Assembly (NCBI RefSeq): GCF_051401765.1 | Contig: NW_027480570.1 | Location: 682,001 to 746,000, forward strand | DNA: 64,000 nucleotides | From: Calliopsis andreniformis | Taxonomy: Eukaryota > Arthropoda > Insecta > Hymenoptera > Andrenidae | Reading direction: 5' to 3' | Part shown: piece by piece, positions 1 through 11,458 of the stretch | Layout of the letters: each line of letters begins with the position of its first letter | Position numbering within the stretch: position 1 is the stretch's first letter | Program-made: the position numbers and the translations under genes | The notes under the pieces: model-generated | Told to the model about the DNA's origin: nothing | Database searches by the model: none | What the model saw: only the letters and a program-made list of their open reading frames with translations

Positions 1-3
1 GGA

Positions 4-270
4 TTAAGGATTGAGGATTGAGAATTGAGGATTGAGGATTGAGGATTGAAGATTGAGGAATGGGTATTGAGGACTGAAGAATGAGGATTGAGGATTGAGG
101 ATTGAGGATTGAGGATTGCAGATTGAGTATTGAGGATTGAAGATTGAGGATTCAGGATTGAGGATTGAGGATTGAGGATTGAGGATTGAGGATTGAGGAT
201 TGAAGGTTGGGTATTGAGGATTGAAAATTGAGGATTGAGGATTGAGGATTGAGGATTGAGGATTGAGCAT
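4..270 (-). repeat. 267-bp block family (representative; about 19 copies)
   Basis: A recurring 267-bp stretch bounded on + by GGATTAAGG at its left and GAGCATTGAAG at its right. Copies start at 4, 1749, 6114, 7824, 15794, 18958, 24038, 27447, 31226, 34593, 36983, 41578, 43208, 46692, 48322, 55347, 57059, 60848 and 62079. Most give an 88-codon open frame on the - strand, ended by TAA from the GGATTAAGG variant. The 1749 copy is shifted and slightly longer. The copies differ by single variants. The frame is a consequence of the heptamer, so I label this a repeat module and not a gene. Confidence 0.8.
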
Positions 271-511
271 TGAAGATTGAGGATTGGGGATTGAGGATTG
301 AAGATTGAGTATTGATGATTGAATATTGAGGATTGATAATTGAGAATTGATGATTGAGGATTGAGGATTGAGTATTGAGGATTGAAGGTTGAGGATTGAG
401 GATTGAGGATTGAGGATTGATGATTGAGGATTGAGGATTGAGGATTGAGGATTGAAGATTGAGTATTGAGGATTGAAGATTGAGGATTAAGGATTGAGGA
501 TTGGGGATTGA

Positions 512-536
512 GGATCTAGGATTGGAGATTGATTAT
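512..536 (+). repeat. GGATCTAGG marker family (representative; about 18 copies)
   Basis: The segment GGATCTAGGATTGGAGATTG is followed by ATTATTGGG or ATTTTTGGGG, giving two subtypes. Copies start at about 512, 2781, 6622, 8332, 11748, 16302, 20535, 25615, 29024, 31734, 35101, 38489, 49338, 51355, 55855, 58075, 61356 and 63095. The ATTTTTGG subtype is found at 2781, 20535, 25615, 29024, 38489, 49338, 51355, 58075 and 63095; the others are ATTATTGG. The segment is often followed by GCTAATTGAGAA. It is absent from the 5114-bp units. Confidence 0.8.
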
Positions 537-844
537 TGGGTTTGAAGATTGAGGATTGAGGATTGAGGATTGCTAATTGAGAATTGAGGATGAGGACTGA
601 GGGTTGAGGATTGAGGTTTGAGGAGCGAGGATTGAGGATTGAGGATTGAGGACTGAGGATTGACGATTGAGTATTGAAGATAGAGGATTTATGACTGAGG
701 ATTGAGGATTGAGGATTGAGGATTGAGGATTGAGGATTGAGGATTGAGGATTGAAGATTGAGTATTGAGGATTGAATATTGAGGATAGAGGTTTGAGGAT
801 TGAGAATGAGGGCTGAGGGTTGAGGATTGAGGTTTGAGTATAGA

Positions 845-890
845 ATCCTGAGAATTCAGGATATTCTATTGAGCATTGAGAATATAGGAT
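845..890. repeat. Palindromic core 1 (TATAGAA subtype)
   Basis: This is the main non-heptameric sequence in the array. Inverted repeat 1 is ATCCTGA (845-851) and TCAGGAT (856-862) around GAAT. Inverted repeat 2 is ATATTCT (861-867) and AGAATAT (879-885) around an 11-nt spacer. The right arm AGAATATAGGAT (879-890) also pairs fully with ATCCT (845-849) plus ATATTCT if 850-860 loops out. A GAATTC site lies at 852 and a second at 922. The core is preceded by GAGTATAGA. A hairpin or cruciform is structurally possible; any function is unknown. Confidence 0.85.
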
Positions 891-1171
891 TGATGGTTGA
901 GGACTGAGGATTGAGGATTGAGAATTCAGGATTCAGGATCGAGGATTGAAGATTGAGGATTGGGTATTGAGGATTGAAGAATGAGGATTGAGGATTGAGG
1001 ATTGAGGATTGAGGATTGAGGATTGAAGATTGAGGATTGGGTATTGAGGATTGAGGACTGAAGATTGAGTATTGAGGTTTGAAGATTGAGGATTGAGGAT
1101 TGAGGATTGAGGACTGAAGATTGAGTATTGAAGATTGAGGATTGAGGATTGAGGATTGAGGATTGAGGATT

Positions 1172-1186
1172 CAGTGTTGGACAATG
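1172..1186 (+). repeat. CAGTGTTGGACAATG marker family (representative; 22 copies)
   Basis: A 15-bp sequence that departs from the heptamer and is nearly invariant. Copies start at 1172, 7240, 10270, 10998, 13197, 13925, 17730, 18451, 22810, 23531, 33610, 34086, 36398, 41245, 42622, 46359, 47736, 52436, 54763, 56473, 60390 and 61493. It is followed by GAGGATTGATGG or GAGGATTGACGG. The copy at 52436 is preceded by GGATA instead of GGATT. Function is unknown; it is useful as a phase landmark for aligning copies. Confidence 0.85.
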
Positions 1187-4100
1187 AGGATTGATGGTTG
1201 AAGATTGAGGGTTGGGGATTGAGGATTGAGGAATGAGTATTGAAGATTGAGGATTGATGATTGAGGATTGAGCATTGAGGATTGAAGATTGAGGATTGGG
1301 TATTGAGGATTGAAGAATTAGGATTTAGAATTGAGGATTGGGGATAGAGGATTGAGGGTTGAAGATTGAGGATTGGGTATTGAGGATTGAAGAATGAGGA
1401 TTGAGGATTGAAGATTGAGGATTGGGTATTGAGGATTGAAGAATGAGGATTGAGGATTGAGGCTTGAGGATTGAGGACTGAGGATTGAAGATTGAGGATT
1501 GGGTATTGAGGATTGAAGAATGAGGATTGAGGATTGAGGATTGAGGGTTGCGGATTGAAGATTGAGTATTGAGGATTGAAGATTGAGGATTGAGGATTGC
1601 GGATTGAGTATTGAGGATTGAAGATTGAGTATTGAGGATTGAAGATTGAGGATTGAGTATTGAGGATTGAAGATTGAATATTGAGGACTGAGGATTGAGG
1701 GTTGTGGATTGAGGACGAGGACTGAGGGTTGAATATTGATGTTTGATGTCAGAGGATTAAGGATTGAGGATTGAGAATTGAGGATTGAAGATTGAGGATT
1801 GAAGATTGAGGAATGGGTATTGAGGATTGAAGAATGAGGATTGAGGATTGAGGATTGAGGATTGAGGATTGAGGATTGCATATTGAGTATTGAGGATTGA
1901 AGATTGAGGATTCAGGATTGAGGATTGAGGATTGAGGATTGAGGATTGAGGATTGTGGATTGAAGATTGGGTATTGAGGATTGAAGATTGAGGATTGGGG
2001 ATTGAGGATTGAGGATTGAGGATTGAGCATTGAAGATTGAGGATTGGGGATTGAGGATTGACGTTTGAGGATTGAGTATTGAGGACTGAAGATTGAGGAA
2101 TGGGTATTGAGGATTGAAGAATGAGGATTGAGGATTGAGGATTGAGGATTGAGTATTGCAGATTGAGTATTGAGGATTGAAGATTGAGGGTTCAGGATTG
2201 AGGATTGAGGATTGAAGATTGAGTATTGAGGATTGAAGATTGAGGATTGAGTATTGAGTGTTGAGGATTGAGGATTGAGGTTTGAAGATAGAGGATTGAG
2301 GATTGAGGATTGAGGATTGAGGATTAAGGATTGAAGATTGAATATTGATGATTGAATATTGAGGACTGAGGATTGAGGTTTGTGGATTGAGGACGAGGAC
2401 TGAGGGTTGAATATTGATGTTTGAGGTCTGAGGATTAAGGATTGAGGATTGAGATTTGAGGATTGAGGATTGAGGATTGAAGATTGAGGATTGGGTATTG
2501 AGGATTGAAGAATGAGGATTGGGGATTGAGGATTGACGATTGAGTATTGAGTATTGAGGATTGAAGATTGAGTACTGATGATTGAAGATTGAGGATTGAG
2601 GATTGAGGGTTGAGGATTGAGGACGAGGACTGACGGTTGAGGATTGAGGTTTGAGGGTTGAGGATTGAGGATTGAGGACTGAGGCTTGAGGATTGACGAT
2701 TGAGCATAGAGGATTGAAGATTCAGGACTGGCGATTGAGGATTGCTGATTGAGGATTAAGGACTGAGGATTGGGGTTTGAGGATCTAGGATTGGAGATTG
2801 ATTTTTGGGGATTGAAGATTGAGGATTGAGGATTGAGGATTGCTAATTGAGAATTGAGGATGAGGACTGAGGGTTGAGGATTGAGGTTTGAGGAACGAGG
2901 ATTGAGGATTGAGGATTGAGAATTAAGTATTGAGGATTGAGGACTGAAGATTGAGGATTGGGTATTGAGGATTGAAGAATGAGGATGGAGGATTGACTTT
3001 TGAGGAATGAAGATTGAGTATTGGGTGTTGAGGATTGAAGAATGAGGATTGAGGATTGACTGTTGAGGTTTGAGGATTGCAGATTGAGTATTGGGGATTG
3101 AAGATTGAGGATTGAGAATAGAGGATTGAAGATTGAGGACTGAGGATTGAGGATTGAGTATTGAGGATTGAAGATTGAGTATTGAGGATTGAAGATTGAG
3201 GATTGAGGATTGAGTACTGAGGATTGAGGATTGAGGATTGAGGATCGAAGATTGAGAATTGAAGATTGAGTATTGAGGACTGAAGATTGACGATTGAGGA
3301 TTGAAGATTGAGGATTGAGGATTGAGGATTGAGGATTGAGCATTGAAGAGTGAGGATTGGGGATTGAGGATTGACGACTGAGGATTGAGTATTGAGGATT
3401 GAAGGTTGGGTATTGATGATTGAAGATTGAGGATTGAGGATAGATGGTTGAGGATTGAGGACGAGGACTGACGGTTGAGGAATGAGGTTTGAGGATTGAA
3501 GGTTGTGGAATCAGGACGAGGACTGAGGGTTGAATATTGATGTTTGAGGCCTGAGGATTGAGGATTGAGGATTGAGAATTGATGATTGAGGACTGAGGGT
3601 TGAAGATTGAGGATTGGGTATTGAGGATTGAAGAATGACGATTGGGGATCGAGGATTGAGGATTGAGGATTGGGTATTGAGGATTGAAGAATTAGGATTG
3701 AGAATTGAGGATTGAGGATAGAGGATTGAGGGTTGAAGATTGAGGATTGGGTATTGAGAATTGAAGAATGAGGATTGAGGATTGAGGATTGAGGATTGAG
3801 GATTGAAGATTGAGTATTGAGGATTGAAGATTGTGGATTGAGGATTGAGGATTGAGGATTGAGGATTGAGTACTGAGGATTGACGATTGAGGATTGAGGA
3901 TCGAAGATTGAGAACTGAAGATTGAGTATTGAGGACTGAAGATTGACGATTGAGGATTGAAGATTGAGGATTGAGGACTGAGGATTGAGGATTGAGCATT
4001 GAAGAGTGAGGATTGGGGATTGAGGATTGACGACTGAGGATTGAGTATTGAGGATTGAAGGTTGAGTATTGATGATTGAAGATTGAGGATTGAGGATTGA

Positions 4101-5557
4101 GGGTTGAGGATTGGGTATTGAGGATTGAAGAATGAGGATTGAGGATTGAGGATTGAGGATAGAGGATTGAGGATTGAAGATTGAGGATTGGGTATTGAGG
4201 ATCGAAGAATGAGGATTGAGGGTTGAGGATAGAGGATTGAGGATTGAGTATTGAGTATTGAAGGTTGAGGGTTGTGGATTGAGGATTGAGGATTGAGGAT
4301 TGAATACTGACGATTGAGTACTGATGCCTGAGGATTGAGGATTGAGGATTGAGTATTGAGAATTGAGGATTGATGGTTGAGTATTGAGGATTGAGGATTG
4401 AGTATTGAGTGTTGAAGATTGAGGATTGATGATTGAAGATTGAGGATTGGGGATTGAGGATTGAGGAATGAGTATTGAAGATTGAGGATTGATGATTGAG
4501 GATTGAGGATTGAGGATTGGGTATTAAGGATTGAGCATTGAGGTTTGAGGACTGAGGGCTGAGGATTGAGGATTGAGGATTGAGGATTGAGGATGAGGGC
4601 TGAGGGTTGAGAATTGAGGTTTGAGGACTGAGGACTGAGGATTGAGGATTGAGAATTGAGGATTGAGGTTTGTGGAACGAGGATTGAGGATTGAGGATTG
4701 AGAATTGAGGATTGAGGACTGAGGATTGAAGATTGAGGATTGGGTATTGAGGATTGAAGAATGAGGATTGAAGACTGAGTGTTGAGGATAGAAGATTGAG
4801 GATTGAGGATTGAGTACTGAGGATTGAGGATTGAGGATTGAGGATCGAAGATTGAGAATTGAAGATTGAGTATTGAGGACTGAAGATTGACGATTGAGGA
4901 TTGAAGATTGAGGATTGAGGATTGAGGATTGAGGATTGAGCATTGAAGAGTGAGGATTGGGGATTGAGGATTGACGACTGAGGATTGAGTATTGAGGATT
5001 GAAGGTTGAGTATTGATGATTGAAGATTGAGGATTGAGGATTGAGGGTTGAGGATTGAGGACGAGGACTGACGGTTGAGGAATGAGGTTTGAGGATTGAG
5101 GGTTGTGGATTGAGGACGAGGACTGAGGGTTGAATATTGATGTTTGATGCCTGAGGATTGAGGACTGAGGATTGAGAATTGATGATTGAGGACTGTGGGT
5201 TGAAGATTGAGGATTGGGTATTGAGGATTGAAGAATGACGATTGGGGATTGAGGATTGAGGATTGAGGATTGAAGATTGAGTATTGAGGATTGAAGATTG
5301 AGGATTGAGGATTGAGGATTGAGGATTGAGGATTGAGGATTGAGCATGAGGGCTGAGGGTTGAGGATTGAGGTTTGATGACTGAGGACTGAGGATTGAGG
5401 ATTGAGGATTGAGGATTGAGGATTGAGGATTGAAGATTGAGGATTGGGTATTGAGGATTGAAGAATGAGGATTGAGGATTGAGGATTGAGGATTGAGGAT
5501 TGAGGATTGAGGATTGAAGATTGAGGGTTGAGGAATGAGGACTGAGTATTGAGGATT

Positions 5558-7267
5558 GAAGATTGAGTATTGGGGATTGAGGATTGAGGAATGAGTATTG
5601 AAGATTGAGGATTGATGATTGAGGATTGAGGATTGAGGATTGAAGATTGAGGATTGGGTATTGAGGATTGAAGAATTAGGATTGAGAGTTGAGGATTGAG
5701 AATAGAGGATTCAGGGTTGAAGATTGAGGATTGGGTATTGAGGATTGAAGAATGAGGATTGAGGATTGAAGATTGAGGATTGGGTATTGAGGATTGAAGA
5801 ATGAGGATTGAGGAAGAGGATTGAGGATTGAGGATTGAGGATTGAAGATTGAGGATTGGGTATTGAGGATTGAAGAATGAGGATTGAGGATTGAGGATTG
5901 AGGATTGAGGATTGAAGATTGAGTATTGAGGATTGAAGATTGAGGGTTGAGGAATGAGGACTGAGTATTGAGGATTGAAGATTGAGTATTGAGGATTGAA
6001 GATTGAGGATTGAGTATTGAGGATTGAAGATTGAATATTGAGGACTGAGGATTGAGGGTTCTGGATTGAGAACGAGTACTGAGGGTTGAATATTGATGTT
6101 TGAGGTCTGAGGGTTAAGGATTGAGGATTGAGAATTGAGGATTGAGGATTGATGATTGAAGATTGAGGAATGGGTATTGAGGACTGAAGAATGAGGATTG
6201 AGGATTGAGGATTGAGGATTGAGGATTGCAGATTGAGTATTGAGGATTGAAGCTTGAGGATTCAGGATTGAGGATTGAGGATTGAGGATTGAGGATTGAG
6301 GATTGAGGATTGAAGATTGGGTATTGAGGATTGAAAATTGAGGATTGAGGATTGAGGATTGAGGATTGAGGATTGAGCATTGAAGATTGAGGATTGGGGA
6401 TTGAGGATTGAAGATTGAGTATTGATGATTGAATATTGAGGATTGATAATTGAGAATTGATGATTGAGGATTGAGGATTGAGTATTGAGGATTGAAGGTT
6501 GAGGATTGAGGATTGAGGATTGAGGATTGATGATTGAGGATCGAGGATTGAGGATTGAGGATTGAAGATTGAGTATTGAGGATTGAAGATTGAGGATTAA
6601 GGATTGAGGATTGGGGATTGAGGATCTAGGATTGGAGATTGATTATTGGGTTTGAAGATTGAGGATTGAGGATTGAGGATTGCTAATTGAGAATCGAGGA
6701 TGAGGACTGAGGGTTGAGGATTGAGGTTTGAGGAGCGAGGATTGAGGATCGAGGATTGAGGACTGAGGATTGACGATTGAGTATTGAAGATAGAGGATTT
6801 ATGACAGAGGATTGAGGATTGAGGATTGAGGATTGAGGATTGAGGATTGAGGATTGAGGATTGAAGATTGAGTATTGAGGATTGAATATTGAGGATTGAG
6901 GTTTGAGGATTGAGAATGAGGGCCGAGGGTTGAGGATTGAGGTTTGAGTATAAAATCCTGAGAATTCAGGATATTCTATTGAGCATTGAGAATATAGGAT
7001 TGATGGTTGAGGACTGAGGACTGAGGATTGAGAATTCAGGATTCAGGATCGAGGATTGAAGATTGAGGATTGGGTATTGAGGATTGAAGAATGAGGATTG
7101 AGGATTGAGGATTGAGGATTGAGGATTGAGGATTGAAGATTGAGGATTGGGTATTGAGGATTGAGTATTGAGGACTGAATATTGACGATTGAGGATTGAA
7201 GATTGAGGATTGAGGTTTGAGGATTGAGGATTGAGGATTCAGTGTTGGACAATGAGGATTGATGGTT
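5558..7267. repeat. 1710-bp higher-order unit, copy 1
   Basis: Direct repeat of 7268-8846 at a spacing of 1710 bp. Paired landmarks are the 267-bp block at 6114/7824, GGATCTAGG at 6622/8332 and the palindromic core at 6955/8665. Homology to the next copy covers about 5558-7136. The last 130 bp of this unit, with the marker at 7240, are not repeated at the same spacing. A GGTTCTGGATTGAG variant near 6058 is shared with 7768, 15738 and 31171, so all four derive from one ancestor. Confidence 0.85.
6955..7000. repeat. Palindromic core 2 (TATAAAA subtype)
   Basis: Same core with both inverted repeats intact, preceded by GAGTATAAA. It lies in copy 1 of the 1710-bp repeat. Confidence 0.85.
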
Positions 7268-8846
7268 GAAGATTGAGTATTGGGGATTGAGGATTGAGGG
7301 ATGAGTATTGAAGATTGAGGATTGATGATTGAGGATTGAGGATTGAGGATTGAAGATTGAGGATTGGGTATTGAGGATTGAAGAATTAGGATTGAGAGTT
7401 GAGGATTGAGAATAGAGGATTCAGGGTTGAAGATTGAGGATTGGGTATTGAGGATTGAAGAATGAGGATTGAGGATTGAAGATTGAGGATTGGGTATTGA
7501 GGATTGAAGAATGAGGATTGAGGAAGAGGATTGAGGATTGAGGATTGAGGATTGAAGATTGAGGATTGGGTATTGAGGATTGAAGAATGAGGATTGAGGA
7601 TTGAGGATTGAGGATTGAGGATTGAAGATTGAGTATTGAGGATTGAAGATTGAGGGTTGAGGAATGAGGACTGAGTATTGAGGATTGAAGATTGAGTATT
7701 GAGGATTGAAGATTGAGGATTGAGTATTGAGGATTGAAGATTGAATATTGAGGACTGAGGATTGAGGGTTCTGGATTGAGAACGAGTACTGAGGGTTGAA
7801 TATTGATGTTTGAGGTCTGAGGGTTAAGGATTGAGTATTGAGAATTGAGGATTGAGGATTGAGGATTGAAGATTGAGGAATGGGTATTGAGGACTGAAGA
7901 ATGAGGATTGAGGATTGAGGATTGAGGATTGAGGATTGCAGATTGAGTATTGAGGATTGAAGCTTGAGGATTCAGGATTGAGGATTGAGGATTGAGGATT
8001 GAGGATTGAGGATTGAGGATTGAAGATTGGGTATTGAGGATTGAAAATTGAGGATTGAGGATTGAGGATTGAGGATTGAGGATTGAGCACTGAAGATTGA
8101 GGATTGGGGATTGAGGATTGAAGATTGAGTGTTGATGATTGAATATTGAGGATTGATAATTGAGAATTGATGATTGAGGATTGAGGATTGAGTATTGAGG
8201 ATTGAAGGTTGAGGATTGAGGATTGAGGATTGAGGATTGATGATTGAGGATCGAGGATTGAGGATTGAGGATTGAAGATTGAGTATTGAGGATTGAAGAT
8301 TGAGGATTAAGGATTGAGGATTGGGGATTGAGGATCTAGGATTGGAGATTGATTATTGGGTTTGAAGATTGAGGATTGAGGATTGAGGATTGCTAATTGA
8401 GAATCGAGGATGAGGACTGAGGGTTGAGGATTGAGGTTTGAGGAGCGAGGATTGAGGATCGAGGATTGAGGACTGAGGATTGACGATTGAGTATTGAAGA
8501 TAGAGGATTTATGACAGAGGATTGAGGATTGAGGATTGAGGATTGAGGATTGAGGATTGAGGATTGAGGATTGAAGATTGAGTATTGAGGATTGAATATT
8601 GAGGATTGAGGTTTGAGGATTGAGAATGAGGGCCGAGGGTTGAGGATTGAGGTTTGAGTATAAAATCCTGAGAATTCAGGATATTCTATTGAGCATTGAG
8701 AATATAGGATTGATGGTTGAGGACTGAGGACTGAGGATTGAGAATTCAGGATTCAGGATCGAGGATTGAAGATTGAGGATTGGGTATTGAGGATTGAAGA
8801 ATGAGGATTGAGGATTGAGGATTGAGGATTGAGGATTGAGGATTGA
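7268..8846. repeat. 1710-bp higher-order unit, copy 2 (truncated)
   Basis: Second copy of the 5558-7136 sequence. It diverges from copy 1 at about 8847, where a GAGTATTGAGCATT segment replaces GAAGATTGAGG. From 8043 onward the same bases also form the start of the 3416-bp repeat described separately, so duplications of different ages overlap here. A stretch resembling this copy recurs at about 15.68-16.8 kb at a spacing of 7970 bp, falling to 7949 after a three-heptamer deletion near 16.5 kb. Confidence 0.82.
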
Positions 8847-9210
8847 GTATTGAGCATTGAAGATTGAGGATTGGGTATTGAGGATTGAAGAATGAGGATT
8901 GAGGATTGAGGATTGAGGATTGAGGATTGAGGATGAGGGCTGAGGGTTGAGGATTGAGGTTTGAGGACTGAGGACTGAGGATTGAGGGTTGAGAATTGAG
9001 GATTGAGGATTGAGGATTGAAGATTGAGGATTGGGTATTGAGGATTGAAGAATGAGGATTGAGGATTGAGGATTGAGGATTGAGGATTAAGGATTGAAGA
9101 TTGAGGATTGGGTATTGAGGATTGAAGAATGAGGATTGAGGATTGAGGATTGAGGATTGAGTACTGAAGATTGAGTATTGAGGATTGAAGATTGAGGATT
9201 GAGGATTGAG
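8652..9210. repeat. 559-bp tandem duplication, copy 1
   Basis: This starts at GTTTGAGTATAAAATCC and ends just before the same sequence at 9211. It contains one palindromic core. Bases 9162 and 9721 (TACTGAAG) confirm the 559-bp offset near the right end. 559 is one base short of 80 heptamers, consistent with a 6-bp unit inside the block. Confidence 0.88.
8665..8710. repeat. Palindromic core 3 (TATAAAA subtype)
   Basis: Intact core in copy 2 of the 1710-bp repeat. It is also the first core of the 559-bp tandem pair. Confidence 0.85.
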
Positions 9211-9769
9211 GTTTGAGTATAAAATCCTGAGAATTCAGGATATTCTATTGAGCATTGAGAATATAGGATTGATGGTTGAGGACTGAGGACTGAGGATTGA
9301 GAATTCAGGATTCAGGATCGAGGATTGAAGATTGAGGATTGGGTATTGAGGATTGAAGAATGAGGATTGAGGATTGAGGATTGAGGATTGAGGATTGAGG
9401 ATTGAGTATTGAGCATTGAAGATTGAGGATTGGGTATTGAGGATTGAAGAATGAGGATTGAGGATTGAGGATTGAGGATTGAGGATTGAGGATGAGGGCT
9501 GAGGGTTGAGGATTGAGGTTTGAGGACTGAGGACTGAGGATTGAGGGTTGAGAATTGAGGATTGAGGATTGAGGATTGAAGATTGAGGATTGGGTATTGA
9601 GGATTGAAGAATGAGGATTGAGGATTGAGGATTGAGGATTGAGGATTAAGGATTGAAGATTGAGGATTGGGTATTGAGGATTGAAGAATGAGGATTGAGG
9701 ATTGAGGATTGAGGATTGAGTACTGAAGATTGAGTATTGAGGATTGAAGATTGAGGATTGAGGATTGAG
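9211..9769. repeat. 559-bp tandem duplication, copy 2
   Basis: Matches 8652-9210. Identity stops at 9771, where copy 2 reads ATTGAGG while the copy 1 equivalent (9212) reads TTTGAGT. The duplication doubled the palindromic core, giving cores at 8665 and 9224. The homologous unit at 11.46-14.39 kb has a single core, so this is a local, relatively recent event. Confidence 0.88.
9224..9269. repeat. Palindromic core 4 (TATAAAA subtype)
   Basis: Intact core produced by the 559-bp duplication. It is the closest core neighbour in the window, 559 bp from core 3. Confidence 0.85.
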
Positions 9770-11458
9770 GATTGAGGATAGAGGATTGAAGATTGAGTAT
9801 TGAGGATTGAAGTTTGAGGATTGAGTATTGACGATTGAGGATTGAGGTTTGAAGATTGAGGATTGAGGATTGAGGGCTGAGGATTGAGGATTGAGGATTG
9901 AAGATTGCATATTGATGATTGAATATTGAGGACTGAGTATTGAAGGTTGTGGATTGAGGACGAGGACTGAGGGTTGAATATTGATGTTTGAGGTCTGAGG
10001 ATTAAGGATTGAGGATTGAGAATTGAGGATTGAGGATTGAGGATTGAAGATTGAGGATTGGGTATTGAGGTTTGAAGAATGAGGATTGAGGATTGAGGTT
10101 TGAGGATTGAGGATTGCAGATTGAGTATTGAGGATTGAAGATTGAGGATTGAGGATTGAGGATTGAGGATTGAAGATTGAGGATTGAGGATTGAGGATTG
10201 AGGATTGAGGATTGAAGATTGAGTATTGAAGATTGAGGATTGAGGATTGAGGATTGAGGATTGAGGATTCAGTGTTGGACAATGAGGATTGATGGTTGAA
10301 GATTGAGGGTTGGGGATTGAGGATTGAGGAATGAGTATTGAAGATTGAGGATTGATGATTGAGGATTGAGCATTGAGGATTGAAGATTGAGGATTGGGTA
10401 TTGAGGATTGAAGAATTAGGATTTAGAATTGAGGATTGGGGATAGAGGATTGAGGGTTGAAGATTGAGGATTGGGTATTGAGGATTGAAGAATGAGGATT
10501 GAGGATTCAAGATTGAGGATTGGGTATTGAGGATTGAAGAATGAGGATTGAGGATTGAGGCTTGAGGATTGAGGACTGAGGATTGAAGATTGAGGATTGG
10601 GTATTGAGGATTGAAGAATGAGGATTGAGGATTGAGGATTGAGGATTGAGGATTGAGGATTGAAGATTGAGGATTGGGTATTGAGGATTGAAGAATGAGG
10701 ATTGAGGATTGAGGATTGAGGATTGAGGATTGAGGATTGAGGATTGAGGATTGAAGATTGAGGATTGAGTATTGAGGATTGAAGAATGAGGATTGAGGAT
10801 TGAGGATTGAGGATAGAGGATTGAAGATTGAGTATTGAGGATTGAAGATTGAGGGTTGAGGATTGAGTACTGAGGATTGAGTATTGAGGACTGAGGATTG
10901 AAGATTGAGAATTGAAGATTGAGTATTGAGGACTGAATATTGACGACTGAGGATTGAAGATTGAGGATTGAGGTTTGAGGATTGAGGATTGAGGATTCAG
11001 TGTTGGACAATGAGGATTGATGGTTGAAGATTGAGTATTGGGGATTGAGGATTGAGGAATGAGTATTGAAGATTGAGGATTGATGATTGAGGATTGAGGA
11101 TTGAGGATTGAAGATTGAGGATTGGGTATTGAGGATTGAAGAATGAGGATTGAGGATTGAAGGTTGAGGATTGGGTATTGAGGATTGAAGAATGAGGATT
11201 GAGGATGAGGATTGAGGATTGAGGATTGAGGATTGAAGATTGAGGATTGGGTATTGAGGATTGAAGAATGAGGATTGAGGATTGAGGATTGAGGATTGAG
11301 GATTGAAGATTGAGTATTGAGGATTGAAGATTGAGGGTTGAGGAATGAGGACTGAGTATTGAGGATTGAAGATTGAGTATTGAGGATTGAAGATTGAGGA
11401 TTGAGTATTGAGGATTGAAGATTGAATATTGAGGACTGAGGATTGAGGGTTGTGGATT

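Larger units (their letters stand above)
1..5557. repeat. Mosaic satellite block 1
   Basis: This block opens inside a 267-bp block-family copy (position 4) and carries the first palindromic core (845) and the first CAGTGTTGGACAATG marker (1172). The stretch from about 2.0 to 4.3 kb matches 19.8-22.0 kb at a spacing of 17754 bp, with marker positions such as GGATCTAGG at 2781 and 20535. The stretch from 0 to 1.2 kb resembles 41.6-42.6 kb and 55.3-56.5 kb, including the TATAGAA subtype of the core. No gene is present. Internal boundaries were not resolved base by base. Confidence 0.8.
8043..11458. repeat. 3416-bp higher-order unit, copy 1
   Basis: Direct repeat of 11459-14394. The spacing is 3416 bp at the left end (GGATCTAGG 8332/11748, core 8665/12081). 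It drops to 2857 bp after the 559-bp inner duplication, which only this copy has, and becomes 2927 bp further right because copy 2 carries 70 bp (ten heptamers) missing here near 9.4 kb. The right boundary is sharp: at 11459 the GGGTTGTGGATTGA module jumps to AAAATTGAGG, the sequence found at 8043. Confidence 0.85.

Noticed and set aside
845..890. Rho-independent terminator or transposon terminal inverted repeat
   Set aside because: The stems are short and AT-rich with no T-tract following, and there are no flanking target-site duplications or transposase-like frame nearby.
1172..1186. TTGGACAA as a bacterial -35 box or TTGAC W-box
   Set aside because: There is no matching -10 element or gene downstream, and in such a repeat TTGA-type strings occur everywhere by construction.
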